Assembly: GCF_021390495.1 (NCBI RefSeq)
Contig: NZ_JAJEJP010000001.1
Location: 3,472,001 to 3,536,000 of the forward strand
Reading direction: 5' to 3'
Length of the DNA: 64,000 nucleotides
Source: Paraburkholderia sp. ZP32-5
GTDB lineage: Bacteria; Pseudomonadota; Gammaproteobacteria; Burkholderiales; Burkholderiaceae
Shown here: in pieces, positions 1 through 8,626 of the stretch
How positions within the stretch are numbered: position 1 is the stretch's first letter
Layout: every line of letters begins with the position of its first letter
Program-made: the position numbers and the translations under genes
Notes under the pieces: model-generated
Databases searched by the model: none
What the model was told of the DNA's origin: nothing
Seen by the model: only the letters and a program-made list of their open reading frames with translations

Positions 1-7
1 AGCCAAT

Positions 8-487
8 ATGCCTGAACTCACCCATTTCGATGCCGCCGGCCAGGCGCATATGGTGGACGTCGGCGGCAAGCAGGAGACGAAGCGCATCGCGATTGCGCGC
101 GGCTCGATTCGCATGCTGCCCGAAACGTTCGCGCTGATCCGCGACGGCAACGCCAAAAAAGGCGACGTGATCGGCATCGCGCGCATCGCGGCGATCCAGG
201 CGTCCAAGCGCACCGCCGATCTGATTCCGCTGTGCCATCCGCTCGCGCTGACGCGCGTGAAGGCCGACTTCGAACTCGACGACACGCTACCCGGCGTGCA
301 TTGCACGGTCCAGGTAGAGACGCTTGGCAGAACCGGCGTGGAGATGGAGGCGCTGACCGCGGTGCAGGTCGGGTTGCTGACGGTGTACGACATGTGTAAG
401 GCGGTCGATCGTGGGATGACTATCACCGATGTTCGCGTGCTGGAAAAGCACGGTGGGAAATCGGGAGATTGGGTCGCGCAGGGTTAA
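8..487 (+). CDS. moaC: Cyclic pyranopterin monophosphate synthase MoaC
   Basis: MoaC acts in the cytoplasm in the first stage of molybdenum cofactor synthesis, making cyclic pyranopterin monophosphate from the MoaA product. The 159-residue length is normal for the family. The signature segments LCHPL (about residues 76-80), [13 protein letters not shown] and [11 protein letters not shown] are all present and intact, and the C-terminus has the usual EKHGGKSG. The ATG is 8 bases from the window edge, so its upstream context cannot be judged. No other molybdopterin gene is in view. The identification rests on the near-complete match to family motifs. Confidence 0.96.
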   Translation: MPELTHFDAAGQAHMVDVGGKQETKRIAIARGSIRMLPETFALIRDGNAKKGDVIGIARIAAIQASKRTADLIPLCHPLALTRVKADFELDDTLPGVHCTVQVETLGRTGVEMEALTAVQVGLLTVYDMCKAVDRGMTITDVRVLEKHGGKSGDWVAQG

Positions 488-566
488 GCGCGGCTTTATC
501 GGCGTCGATTATCGGCGTCGACTTCCCGGCCTCGATTTCCAGACTCAGCATTATCAGGACATGCAG

Positions 567-917
567 ATGACGATCGACGCACTGCTCAAACAGCTACTCG
601 CGTTTCGCGACGCCCGCGACTGGGAGCAATTTCACACGCTTCGCAATCTGATCGTCTCCACCAGCATCGAGGCGGGGGAGCTGCTGGAAACGGTGCAGTG
701 GAAGAGCGACGCGGACATCGAAGCGCTGTTGCGCGATCCAGCGCAAATGAAGAACCTGAAGCACGAATGCGCGGATGTGCTGATGTACCTGCTATTGGTT
801 GCCCATACCGCGGGATTCGATCTCGTCGACGCGGCAGCGGAAAAGCTCAAGCTCAACGAAACGCGCTATCCGGTGGACAAGGCCAGGGGAAAGGCGACGA
901 AGTATTCCAGGCTTTGA
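567..917 (+). CDS. MazG-like nucleotide pyrophosphohydrolase
   Basis: This 116-residue all-alpha protein resembles MazG-like NTP pyrophosphatases, which hydrolyse (often non-canonical) nucleoside triphosphates to the monophosphate. The metal-binding pattern is visible as EAGELLE followed about 30 residues later by ECADVLMYLL (ExxE then ExxD). I chose the ATG at 567 because AGGA lies 7 bases upstream; an ATG at 561 is too close to that site. A longer open frame from 429 overlaps moaC and is probably not used. Substrate cannot be read from the sequence. It sits 79 bases after moaC on the same strand, perhaps co-transcribed. Confidence 0.85.
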   Translation: MTIDALLKQLLAFRDARDWEQFHTLRNLIVSTSIEAGELLETVQWKSDADIEALLRDPAQMKNLKHECADVLMYLLLVAHTAGFDLVDAAAEKLKLNETRYPVDKARGKATKYSRL

Positions 918-1035
918 TGCGGAACCGCTTGGGCAGCGAATGCAACGCATCGCATTGCTGTTCGAACGTGCATCGACCCTGCGCCGGACGATCGCTACGC
1001 TCTAACCGCCCGGGCAAGCAGGCTGCACGGCGCGC

Positions 1036-2826
1036 TCAATCGTCGTCACTATCGTCATCGTCCTGCTGATTCGCGTCGGCCGGCGGCGTGCCATAGCGCT
1101 TGACCAGTTGCTCCTTGAACCCGCCGAGCGATTTCTGCTCATCGACCAGCTGGTACAGATAGCCCAGCTGCGCAGGCCAGTCCTTTAGCTCCTGAGCAAA
1201 AATCCGCAAACGCTCGACCGTATCGAGCGCCGCCGCGGTGTCGCCGCTCAGCGCCTGCAGCACCGCATATCGGCGCAGCACCGTCTCACCCGGCAAGAGC
1301 GCGATCGCCTCGCGGTGCATCGCGAGCTTGCGTTGCAGGTTCATCGGATTCATCGGCTGCAGCGTCGCCATGCCGTACTCGCCCCACGCACCGAACAGGA
1401 AGGACGGATCCGCGCCGTATTGCTCGGCCGGCTTCGCGCCGTAGTACAGCACCTCTGCGCGCGCATAGTCGCGGTACACCGGATACAGCGCGGCGAGCCC
1501 GCCGAACACCACCACCGCGAACCCGCCGAACGACACGCCCGCAGGCACGGCGCGCAGCGGCCGCGTATCGAGCAGGCCGAACACGAACATCGCCGGCAGC
1601 AGGAAGAACATGTACTGCTGCGGATACTCGACCAGCGCATGCATCGTCAGCACGCCGATCAGCGCGACCCCGAACACGCGCGTGGCGCTCTGCGGCGCGC
1701 GCACGACCCGCACGAGCCACGCGACGAGGCCGAGCAGCACGATGCCAAGGCCGATCAGACCGGTCTTCGCAAGCAGATCGATAAAGATGTCATGCGAGTT
1801 GTTCGCAATCTCGACACCGCCAAGCTGCTTCACGAGCTCGAACTGATAGCTCGGGAATTCGCCCCAACCCACGCCGATCAGCGGATGCGCCGTGAACATC
1901 GTCCAGCCATATTTCCACAACGCGAGGCGCGGCGCGATCTGGCCGGCATCCTGAAAACGCTCGGCCGCCGACTGCCCCAACTCGAGGTGGTAGCGCACAT
2001 TGGCCCAGCGGATCAGCGCATTGACCACGAAGAACAGCACCGCGAGCGCGATCGGAATCAGCCATTCGCGATTGCCGCGGCGCAGTAGCGGCTCACTACG
2101 CATCTGCGCGAACGCCATCCAGAAACCGGCGACAACGATCACGCCCATCTGCAACCACGGCCCGCGCGACACGGTCAGCGCGAGACCGGCCGAGAAAATC
2201 GTCGACACCAGCAGCCAGATCGGCAGCGCAATACGGCGCGTCTGCACCAGATACAACGCACCCGCCATCGCGAACGCGATATAGGTGGCAAGGTGATTCG
2301 CCTGCGCCATATTGCCGAACGGCCGGCGCTCGATGGTCACGTTGTACGCGACGACGAACGGCGCGACCCGCGTCTCGAGGTGAAACAGCTGGATCACCTG
2401 GCTGAACACCGCGAACAGTCCGCCGACGATCAACGCCCCTGCCGCCCAGCGCAGCGCGGTTTCGTCGAGCTTCACACGCGCGAAGCCGTAGCCCACGTGC
2501 ACCGCCATCAACGCCGCGAGCAGGAAGCCGGCGCCGAGCCAGTTCATCGACGGCACGGCAACCGGCAGCACGAATGCCTGCACGATCAGCAGCAAGCCGA
2601 ATAGCAACGGCACCAGCGCGACCATCGGTGACGCGAACGCGACGCGCGGCCGCGCGGTCGCGACCAGCAGTACGACGGCCGCGCCGGTCAGCAGATACAG
2701 CGCGAGCGCGGTGAATTCGGCGTAGAAGGTCGGAATCGGATACGTGTGGTTGGCGACCGCATACGGCAGTATCAACGCGAGGGCCAACAGAACGAGAGAC
2801 AGGTAGCGCGCGAAAGGGGTGGGCAT
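1036..2826 (-). CDS. pglL: O-oligosaccharyltransferase, PglL/Wzy_C family (pilin glycosylation ligase)
   Basis: The protein of about 596 residues is a polytopic inner-membrane enzyme with roughly eleven or twelve hydrophobic helices and a C-terminal soluble part. The loop GNMAQANHLATYI (near residue 180) is characteristic of PglL-type ligases that transfer lipid-linked oligosaccharide to Ser/Thr of periplasmic proteins and pilins. The WGEFPSYQFE and NNSHDIFIDLLAKTG loops match the Wzy_C region. It lies directly downstream of a type IV pilin gene on the same strand, the usual Burkholderia arrangement. The tail is extremely acidic (QQDDDDSDDD). The start is uncertain: ATG at 2826 has no clear ribosome site, while a GTG at 2859 has AAGGA about 12 bases upstream. 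Confidence 0.88.
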   Translation of the reverse strand: MPTPFARYLSLVLLALALILPYAVANHTYPIPTFYAEFTALALYLLTGAAVVLLVATARPRVAFASPMVALVPLLFGLLLIVQAFVLPVAVPSMNWLGAGFLLAALMAVHVGYGFARVKLDETALRWAAGALIVGGLFAVFSQVIQLFHLETRVAPFVVAYNVTIERRPFGNMAQANHLATYIAFAMAGALYLVQTRRIALPIWLLVSTIFSAGLALTVSRGPWLQMGVIVVAGFWMAFAQMRSEPLLRRGNREWLIPIALAVLFFVVNALIRWANVRYHLELGQSAAERFQDAGQIAPRLALWKYGWTMFTAHPLIGVGWGEFPSYQFELVKQLGGVEIANNSHDIFIDLLAKTGLIGLGIVLLGLVAWLVRVVRAPQSATRVFGVALIGVLTMHALVEYPQQYMFFLLPAMFVFGLLDTRPLRAVPAGVSFGGFAVVVFGGLAALYPVYRDYARAEVLYYGAKPAEQYGADPSFLFGAWGEYGMATLQPMNPMNLQRKLAMHREAIALLPGETVLRRYAVLQALSGDTAAALDTVERLRIFAQELKDWPAQLGYLYQLVDEQKSLGGFKEQLVKRYGTPPADANQQDDDDSDDD

Positions 2827-3090
2827 CGAATCAACGGTGGGCGTCAGCAACCGGCGCACTATACAAAAAATTCCTTACGCTGTGCGTCGGCCCGGCCGAA
2901 ATAGACAGAAAATCAGCCTTTTACGTTGTGTTGCCGGCTGGTTCGTTGGCCACTCAGTCAGCTACTTAGTCGACGATCGATGCGCCCCTTGAGTCGTCCA
3001 TTCATGCGCTCATTCGTTTGCCCATTCATTCGCGTTCGCCAGCACATTCGAAAGCTCTTTCGATACTCTTTCGCCGGCTGGCCGCTCTGC

Positions 3091-3714
3091 TTAGGATCGA
3101 CACTCCGGTGGCGCCAGATTGCCCGCTAGCGTCGGCGCTTCGGTCGGCGACGGCCCGGCCCCCGGCGCCGGTAACGACGACGCTGCCTTGCCGCCCGCAA
3201 AACATTCCCATGTAAGCGCGCCGGTCTGCACCGAGTCCTTGTTCAACGCGACCCGCGTGGTCGGCGCCTCCGCGTTGTCCGGCACCGACGGCACCAGCGT
3301 CAGCGTGTTCTCGCCGGCCTGTGCGACGCGCGTCGTATAGGTGACGGTGATCTGCCCGGTGTCATCGTCGATATGAATGGACTCGACGTTGCGCGTCGCA
3401 GGCGGCGAAGCATAACCGCCGCCGAATGCATTGCCGCTCGCGGCGTTCTCGGCCACCGACAGCCGCGCGGAAGAAGCCAGCGATAAGCCCTCGCCCACCC
3501 GGCTGCGCGCCAGATAGTCCTGATACGCAGGGATCGCATAGGCGGCAATCACCCCAACGATTGCGAGCACGATCATCAGCTCGATCAGCGTGAAGCCGAC
3601 GCCGCAACGGCGGCACGCACGCGCAAACCGCGCGCGCCAGTTCGCACGCCAGCGCGCGCAGCGCGACGAAGACGTCGCTTGAGAATAAGGGGAATAGGGC
3701 AAGGTGACGGTCAT
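3091..3714 (-). CDS. pilA: Type IV major pilin-like protein (PilA) with long leader
   Basis: This is a class IV prepilin. The segment [20 protein letters not shown] carries the prepilin peptidase site (G40|F41) and Glu5 of the mature protein, followed by [12 protein letters not shown]. The mature protein is about 167 residues and ends with a Cys pair (WECFAGG and PPECRS) that should form the usual C-terminal disulfide loop. Within that loop is a Ser/Pro/Ala/Thr-rich stretch, a plausible O-glycosylation site for the neighbouring PglL. The start is set by AGGAG placed 7 bases upstream of the ATG at 3714. This gives a 40-residue, very basic leader, much longer than the usual 5-20 residues. No alternative start lies between it and the cleavage site. 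Confidence 0.9.
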   Translation of the reverse strand: MTVTLPYSPYSQATSSSRCARWRANWRARFARACRRCGVGFTLIELMIVLAIVGVIAAYAIPAYQDYLARSRVGEGLSLASSARLSVAENAASGNAFGGGYASPPATRNVESIHIDDDTGQITVTYTTRVAQAGENTLTLVPSVPDNAEAPTTRVALNKDSVQTGALTWECFAGGKAASSLPAPGAGPSPTEAPTLAGNLAPPECRS

Positions 3715-3732
3715 CGGCAGACTCCTGATACG

Positions 3733-3768
3733 AAAAACGCCTGCCCCACGGATCGGGAACAGGCGTTT
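3733..3768 (-). terminator. Stem-loop with U-tract just upstream of pilA (terminator or leader attenuator)
   Basis: A perfect 9-bp stem (3735-3743 with 3760-3768) with a 16-base loop containing an extra CCC/GGG pairing is followed on the minus strand by five T residues. It has the form of a rho-independent terminator for transcripts coming from the terC gene upstream. It ends only about 7 bases before the pilA ribosome site at 3722-3726, so no promoter fits between hairpin and start. Any pilA promoter must lie upstream of it, putting the hairpin inside the pilA leader. Confidence 0.7.
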
Positions 3769-3906
3769 CCATCGTAGCGAGCCCGGCTCGCGTCTTACAG
3801 TCAGCCAGATGGCCAATGTTGCATCGGCGCGGTGAGGGCGGCGCTTAGGCCGCATGCATCGGCCCGTGCTCGCGTTGCAACCAACTCGAGACTCAAAACT
3901 GGAGAC

Positions 3907-4611
3907 TCAAAGCGCGGCGCGTCTCGCATTGCGCCGCTTCAGCAGATAACCGACGACCACGACGAACAGTGCACCCGCGATGCTCATCCCATATTCGGCG
4001 GCGGGCGTATCGAGGATCGGCCAACGGTCGCCGGCGGGGTCGTTGACCATCAGACCGCCCGCGATCCAGCCAAGCAGCGCCGCGCCGAGCAGCACGATGA
4101 CCGGGAAGCGGTCGAGCAGCTTCAGAATCAGCTGGCTGCCCCACACGATCAGCGGAATGCTCACCACGAGTCCGAAGATCACGAGCGCCAACCGATGCTC
4201 CTGCTCCGCGCCCTCGGCCGCGCCGGCAATTGCGATCACGTTGTCGAGGCTCATCACCGCGTCCGCGACGATGATCGTCTTGATCGCCGAGATCAGCTTG
4301 TCGGCGGGCTTCACGTTCTCATGCACGTCGTGCGCGGGCGCGAGCAGACGCACGCCGATCCACAGCAACAGCAAGCCGCCGGTGAACTTCAGAAGCGGCA
4401 CGTCGAGCAGCGCGACCGCGAACGCGATCAGCACGACGCGCAGCAGGATCGCGCCGGCTGTCCCCCATAGCACGCCGCGCACGCGCTGCGCGGGCGGCAG
4501 ATTGCGGCACGCCAGCGCGATCACGACCGCGTTGTCGCCACCGAGCAGGATGTCGATCACGATGATCTGGAAGACCGCGCCCCAGTTGAGCGTCGTGAAA
4601 AATTCAAGCAT
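3907..4611 (-). CDS. TerC family integral membrane protein (YjbE-type)
   Basis: The 234-residue protein is almost entirely transmembrane (about seven helices). It contains the two TerC signature acidic motifs within membrane segments: DILLGGDNAVVIALA near the N-terminus and DAVMSLDNVIAIAGAA in the middle. TerC-family proteins are linked to metal ion homeostasis, with manganese export shown for some members; the YjbE subgroup has no firm role that I can read here. The start MLEFF at 4611 is preferred because upstream residues of the longer open frame look non-coding and include the sucCD terminator. No strong ribosome site is visible. The gene runs toward pilA with a 192-base gap. Confidence 0.88.
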   Translation of the reverse strand: MLEFFTTLNWGAVFQIIVIDILLGGDNAVVIALACRNLPPAQRVRGVLWGTAGAILLRVVLIAFAVALLDVPLLKFTGGLLLLWIGVRLLAPAHDVHENVKPADKLISAIKTIIVADAVMSLDNVIAIAGAAEGAEQEHRLALVIFGLVVSIPLIVWGSQLILKLLDRFPVIVLLGAALLGWIAGGLMVNDPAGDRWPILDTPAAEYGMSIAGALFVVVVGYLLKRRNARRAAL

Positions 4612-4655
4612 GAGAAAACCGGAAGAAAGCTGACGCGTGGACACGAACGCGGACG

Positions 4656-4690
4656 AAAAAAAGCGGGGGAGTCTGCACTCCCCCGCTTTT
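4656..4690 (-). terminator. Rho-independent terminator of sucCD
   Basis: A perfect 14-bp stem (4659-4672 with 4677-4690, loop CTGC) of GC-rich core is flanked by A-runs on the left and T-runs on the right. It can therefore act on both strands. On the minus strand it lies 76 bases after the sucD stop codon and is followed by a run of T. Confidence 0.92.
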
Positions 4691-4765
4691 CGGGACCGCC
4701 CGCTCACGAAAGGACTTCGTAAGCGTATCAAAACCGCGCCGCTACGGCACGCGAATTTCTTCGAT

Positions 4766-5647
4766 TTACAGCATCGCCTTCAGAAGACGCGCCATTTCCG
4801 ACGGGTTCTTCGTGACCTTGATACCGCATGCGTCCATGATTTCCAGCTTCGCTTCAGCGGTGTCAGCACCGCCCGAGATCAGCGCGCCGGCATGGCCCAT
4901 GCGCTTGCCCGGAGGCGCCGTGACGCCAGCGATGAAGCCAACCACCGGCTTCTTCATGTTGTCCTTGATCCAGTGCGCGGCGTTCGCTTCGTCCGGACCG
5001 CCGATCTCGCCGATCATGATGACGGCGTCCGTTTCCGGATCGTCGTTGAACATCTTCATCACGTCGATGTGCTTCAGACCGTTGATCGGATCGCCACCGA
5101 TACCGACTGCCGACGACTGGCCGAGGCCGATCGCGGTCAGCTGGCCGACTGCTTCATACGTCAGCGTGCCCGAACGCGACACGACGCCGATGCGGCCCTT
5201 GCGGTGGATGTGACCCGGCATGATGCCGATCTTCAGTTCGTCCGGCGTGATCGTGCCCGGGCAGTTCGGTCCGAGCAGCAGTGTCTTGCGGTTTTCCGCG
5301 CGCATGCGAGCCTTGAGCTCGATCATGTCGCGGACGGGAATGCCTTCCGTGATACAGATCGCGAGATCCAGATCGGCTTCGACTGCTTCCCAGATCGCAG
5401 CTGCAGCACCTGCCGGCGGAACGTAAATCACCGACACGGTCGCGCCCGTCTCAGCCTTGGCTTCAGCGACGCTCGCGTAGATGGGAATGCCTTCGAAATC
5501 TTCGCCGGCCTTCTTCGGGTTCACGCCCGCGACGTACGCTTCGCGGCCGTTTGCGTATTCACGGCAAGCACGCGTGTGGAACTGACCGGTCTTGCCGGTG
5601 ATGCCCTGCGTGATGACCTTGGTGTCTTTGTTAATCAGAATCGACAT
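4766..5647 (-). CDS. sucD: Succinyl-CoA synthetase alpha subunit
   Basis: SucD forms with SucC the TCA-cycle enzyme that interconverts succinyl-CoA and succinate while making ATP or GTP. The 293-residue protein has the CoA-binding N-terminal Rossmann region (TQGITGKTGQFHT), the LLGPNCPGTI segment and the phospho-histidine loop GHAGALISGG, with the catalytic His at residue 252. Length and motifs are standard. It lies 140 bases downstream of sucC on the same strand and is closed by a strong terminator. Confidence 0.98.
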   Translation of the reverse strand: MSILINKDTKVITQGITGKTGQFHTRACREYANGREAYVAGVNPKKAGEDFEGIPIYASVAEAKAETGATVSVIYVPPAGAAAAIWEAVEADLDLAICITEGIPVRDMIELKARMRAENRKTLLLGPNCPGTITPDELKIGIMPGHIHRKGRIGVVSRSGTLTYEAVGQLTAIGLGQSSAVGIGGDPINGLKHIDVMKMFNDDPETDAVIMIGEIGGPDEANAAHWIKDNMKKPVVGFIAGVTAPPGKRMGHAGALISGGADTAEAKLEIMDACGIKVTKNPSEMARLLKAML

Positions 5648-5741
5648 GTATTGACCTCTGTTCGTTTGGCGTCGCGCGGTAGCGCCATTCGGCGCGATGT
5701 TTCACGCCTGTGTCGCTTGCGCGCCGCCACTCGTCAACTTG

Positions 5742-5777
5742 GCAAATGCGCTGGTAAATGCGCCTGTAAATCCGCTG
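5742..5777. repeat. Three 12-bp imperfect tandem repeats in the sucC-sucD spacer
   Basis: Three consecutive 12-mers (5742-5753, 5754-5765, 5766-5777) share the pattern G-Y-AAAT-S-CGC-Y-K with one to three differences each. The third begins inside the space just before the sucC stop codon. No function is evident; slippage during replication is the simplest origin. Confidence 0.7.
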
Positions 5778-5787
5778 GAGCTTTGGC

Positions 5788-6957
5788 TTACGCCTTGCCC
5801 GAAGCAGCCGCGACGACCTTCTGAGCCGCTTCTTCCATGCTGTCCGCCGAGATGATCGGCAGACCGGATTCGGCGAGCATCTTCTTGCCCAGGTCTTCGT
5901 TCGTGCCCTTCATGCGGACCACGAGCGGCACCTTCAGCGACACGGCCTTCGACGCCGCGATCACGCCTTCCGCGATCACGTCGCAGCGCATGATGCCGCC
6001 GAAGATGTTGACCAGGATCGCGGTCAGGTTCGGGTTCTTCAGCATGATCTTGAACGCTTCGGTGACCTTCTCGGTCGTAGCTCCTCCGCCGACGTCGAGG
6101 AAGTTCGCCGGTTCGCCGCCGAACAGCTTGATGGTGTCCATCGTTGCCATTGCGAGGCCAGCGCCGTTCACGAGGCAGCCGATGTTGCCGTCGAGAGAGA
6201 TGTACGCGAGATCGAACTTCGACGCTTCGATTTCAGCCGGATCTTCTTCGTCCAGATCGCGGTAAGCGACGATTTCCGGGTGACGGAACAGCGCGTTCGA
6301 GTCGAAGTTGAACTTCGCGTCGAGTGCGATGACCTTGCCGTCGCCGGTCAGGATCAGCGGGTTGATTTCGGCGAGCGACGCGTCGGTTTCCCAGAACGCC
6401 TTGTACAGACCTTGCAGGATCGCGCGAGCTTGCGGCAGCGAAGCGGCGGGCACGCCGATCTTCGTTGCAAGCTCGTCGGCTTCGGAATCCTTCAGGCCGG
6501 TCGACGGGTCGACAGCGATCTTGTGGATCAGCTCGGGCGTCTTTTCCGCGACTTCTTCGACGTCCATGCCGCCTTCGCTCGATGCCATCACGACGATCTT
6601 CTGCGACACGCGGTCGATCACCAGGCCGACATACAGTTCCTTCTTGATGTCAGCGCCTTCTTCGATCAGCAGGCGATTCACCTTCTGGCCTTCCGGGCCG
6701 GTCTGGTGCGTGACGAGTTGCATGCCGAGGATCTGGTTCGAGTATTCACGAACCTGTTCCAGCGACTTGGCAACCTTCACGCCGCCGCCCTTGCCACGGC
6801 CACCCGCGTGGATCTGAGCCTTCACGACCCAAACCGGGCCGCCGAGCTCTTCCGCGGCCTTGACCGCATCATCCACCGAGAAGACCGGCTTGCCGCGCGG
6901 TACCGCGACGCCGAATTTCCGCAGGATTTCCTTACCCTGGTACTCGTGAATCTTCAT
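5788..6957 (-). CDS. sucC: Succinyl-CoA synthetase beta subunit (ADP-forming type)
   Basis: SucC is the nucleotide- and succinate-binding partner of SucD. It begins [17 protein letters not shown], typical of the family, and carries an ATP-grasp fold ([16 protein letters not shown] near residues 46-61). The C-terminal ligase region has [11 protein letters not shown] and [16 protein letters not shown]. At 389 residues it has the standard length. It is the first gene of the sucCD operon, transcribed leftward, with the DUF2889 and recX genes upstream on the same strand. Confidence 0.98.
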   Translation of the reverse strand: MKIHEYQGKEILRKFGVAVPRGKPVFSVDDAVKAAEELGGPVWVVKAQIHAGGRGKGGGVKVAKSLEQVREYSNQILGMQLVTHQTGPEGQKVNRLLIEEGADIKKELYVGLVIDRVSQKIVVMASSEGGMDVEEVAEKTPELIHKIAVDPSTGLKDSEADELATKIGVPAASLPQARAILQGLYKAFWETDASLAEINPLILTGDGKVIALDAKFNFDSNALFRHPEIVAYRDLDEEDPAEIEASKFDLAYISLDGNIGCLVNGAGLAMATMDTIKLFGGEPANFLDVGGGATTEKVTEAFKIMLKNPNLTAILVNIFGGIMRCDVIAEGVIAASKAVSLKVPLVVRMKGTNEDLGKKMLAESGLPIISADSMEEAAQKVVAAASGKA

Positions 6958-7012
6958 GCGTGATTCCCTTCAGTCTGAGAGTTGGATTGAACTTCGTTTC
7001 CGTTGCCGCCGT

Positions 7013-7687
7013 TCAGGCCGACACGTTGCCGCTTTCTTCGCGGCTCGCCGCGTCGTCCGCCGCAGCCGCGCGCTCCACCGAATGCGGTGCGTGGCCATAC
7101 CAGCGCGGATAAAACTGTTTCACCGCCTCGCCGTCGAAACGCAGCGCGTGGCAGCGTCCCAACTGGAATGGCGGTTTGTCGTTGGAATGTTCGCCCGTGC
7201 CGTTCGACGATCTGTCTGCGGAACCCGCGTTCTCGCCTGGCGTGCTGTCATTGGTGTTCCATACCTCGCCGGCGAACGCCTGGATCGCGGCGGTCGGCAG
7301 GATTGCGCACAACTCGGTGAGATGCGTGCAACCGGCCGTACCGGCCAGCAAACGGGCGGCATCGCGACGGAAGTTGTGGAACAGATTGAGCCCGATGAGG
7401 GCACGGTAGGCGGGATTGCTGGCCTGGCACAACCCTGGATAGGGCACCCAGTCGGACGACGCCTCGGCGTCGACGACATTGAGCTTGCGATCGATGGTGA
7501 TGCGAAGCCAGAGTTCATGGATCGGCTGACCATTGGGCCGGACACCCGACGCAAGCGCTACATCGCGCGGCTTTTCGTCGGTGAGGCACGCTTCCACATC
7601 CCACAGGCCGTCGGCTCGCTCGTAAGCTTCCGCTCTGATTGCGCGACGATGGCGCAACTGACGGGATACTGGCGGGGAAAGCGACAT
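7013..7687 (-). CDS. DUF2889 domain-containing protein
   Basis: The protein has about 224 residues from MSLSPPVSRQ. It matches the layout of DUF2889 proteins: a basic N-terminus (RHRRAIRAEAYERADG), the conserved HELWLRITIDRKLNVVDAEA and a central CxxL region around TAGCTHLTELC. It ends in a low-complexity tail. The function of the family is not known to me. It has no signal peptide. The start at 7687 is the only Met near the onset of family similarity; the longer open frame upstream runs antisense-like through recX sequence and is rejected. It sits between recX and sucC, an arrangement common in Burkholderia. Confidence 0.8.
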   Translation of the reverse strand: MSLSPPVSRQLRHRRAIRAEAYERADGLWDVEACLTDEKPRDVALASGVRPNGQPIHELWLRITIDRKLNVVDAEASSDWVPYPGLCQASNPAYRALIGLNLFHNFRRDAARLLAGTAGCTHLTELCAILPTAAIQAFAGEVWNTNDSTPGENAGSADRSSNGTGEHSNDKPPFQLGRCHALRFDGEAVKQFYPRWYGHAPHSVERAAAADDAASREESGNVSA

Positions 7688-7824
7688 GCGGGAAGGAAAG
7701 GCCGGATTGGAAAACTTATGGATTTTAGCATAACGGGTATTCGGGATACCCCGCAATGCGCAAGGCCGGCCGCTGGCTCGGGGCGCGGGGTTGCCGCCCG
7801 CGCAGCCGCGCCGGTACCGCCGCG

Positions 7825-8619
7825 CTAATCGCCGCTGTCCATCTCGTCGATACCTTTGAGGATCTTGCCGATCGTCGCGCCGGAAAAACCGCGCGACGCG
7901 AGAAAGCGCGCCTGCTTCGCACGCTCGGCCGGCGTTTGCGGAAGCTCGCCGAACTTCTTGCGCCACACAGCCAGCGCGCGCGTGAGTTCGGTGTCGCGTA
8001 ATTGCGCGGTGGCCTCTTCGACCAGCGCCGGGTTCAGCGCGTGCTGTTTCAGTTCACCGAGGATGCGGCTCGTACCGAGCCGTGAAGCGCGCCGGTGAAT
8101 CAGACTTTCCGCGAAGCGTGAATCGGAGAGCCAGTTCTCGGCTTCCAGTGAGTCGAGCACCGTGTCGAGCGAATCGGTTTCCTCGACATAAGGTTGGAGC
8201 TTGCGCGCGAGTTCGGCGCGGCTGTATTCGCGTCGCGACAGATAACCGAGCGCGCGCCCTTTTAGCGAGCGCGCTGGACGCTGGGATTTTCTGCTGTCGT
8301 CTTCGTCGGACTGCCCCGGCTTAGCTTCGCCGGGTTGGCGGCGCGAACGGGTGTAGGTGACTTCGGCAGCAGCTTCGGAACTGGTGTCGGGAAACCCCGC
8401 GCCAGATGATGATGAGGAAGGTGATGCGGAGGATTCGGATCGTGTACGCCGCGAGCCTCGGCCCGCGGCGCGATCGTGTGCGTCGAATGATTCGAACGGA
8501 TCGAATGGATCGCCAGCGGATGAGGCATCGCGATCGGACGCTCCACCCGCTGTGTCGCGCGGGCCGTCCGGATAGCGTCCGGAGTTGGAACCAGACAGCG
8601 GCCGGCCTTTGCGTATCAC
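7825..8619 (-). CDS. recX: Regulatory protein RecX
   Basis: RecX binds RecA filaments and inhibits recombinase activity. The C-terminal 150 residues form the expected three-helix repeats: RALGYLSRREYSRAELARKL, ENWLSDSRFAESLIHRR and the final FLASRGFSGATIGKILKG. The GTG at 8619, eight bases downstream of the recA stop, is the only plausible start in frame, giving 264 residues. That leaves about 110 residues of Ser/Gly/Arg/Asp-rich, probably disordered N-terminal extension that E. coli RecX (166 residues) lacks. The tight spacing to recA suggests co-transcription from the LexA-controlled recA promoter. Confidence 0.9.
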   Translation of the reverse strand: MIRKGRPLSGSNSGRYPDGPRDTAGGASDRDASSAGDPFDPFESFDAHDRAAGRGSRRTRSESSASPSSSSSGAGFPDTSSEAAAEVTYTRSRRQPGEAKPGQSDEDDSRKSQRPARSLKGRALGYLSRREYSRAELARKLQPYVEETDSLDTVLDSLEAENWLSDSRFAESLIHRRASRLGTSRILGELKQHALNPALVEEATAQLRDTELTRALAVWRKKFGELPQTPAERAKQARFLASRGFSGATIGKILKGIDEMDSGD

Positions 8620-8626
8620 GTGATGC

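Noticed and set aside
7688..7966. N-terminal extension of the DUF2889 frame into recX
   Set aside because: The extra residues are an out-of-frame reading of recX and its spacer; family similarity begins at 7687.
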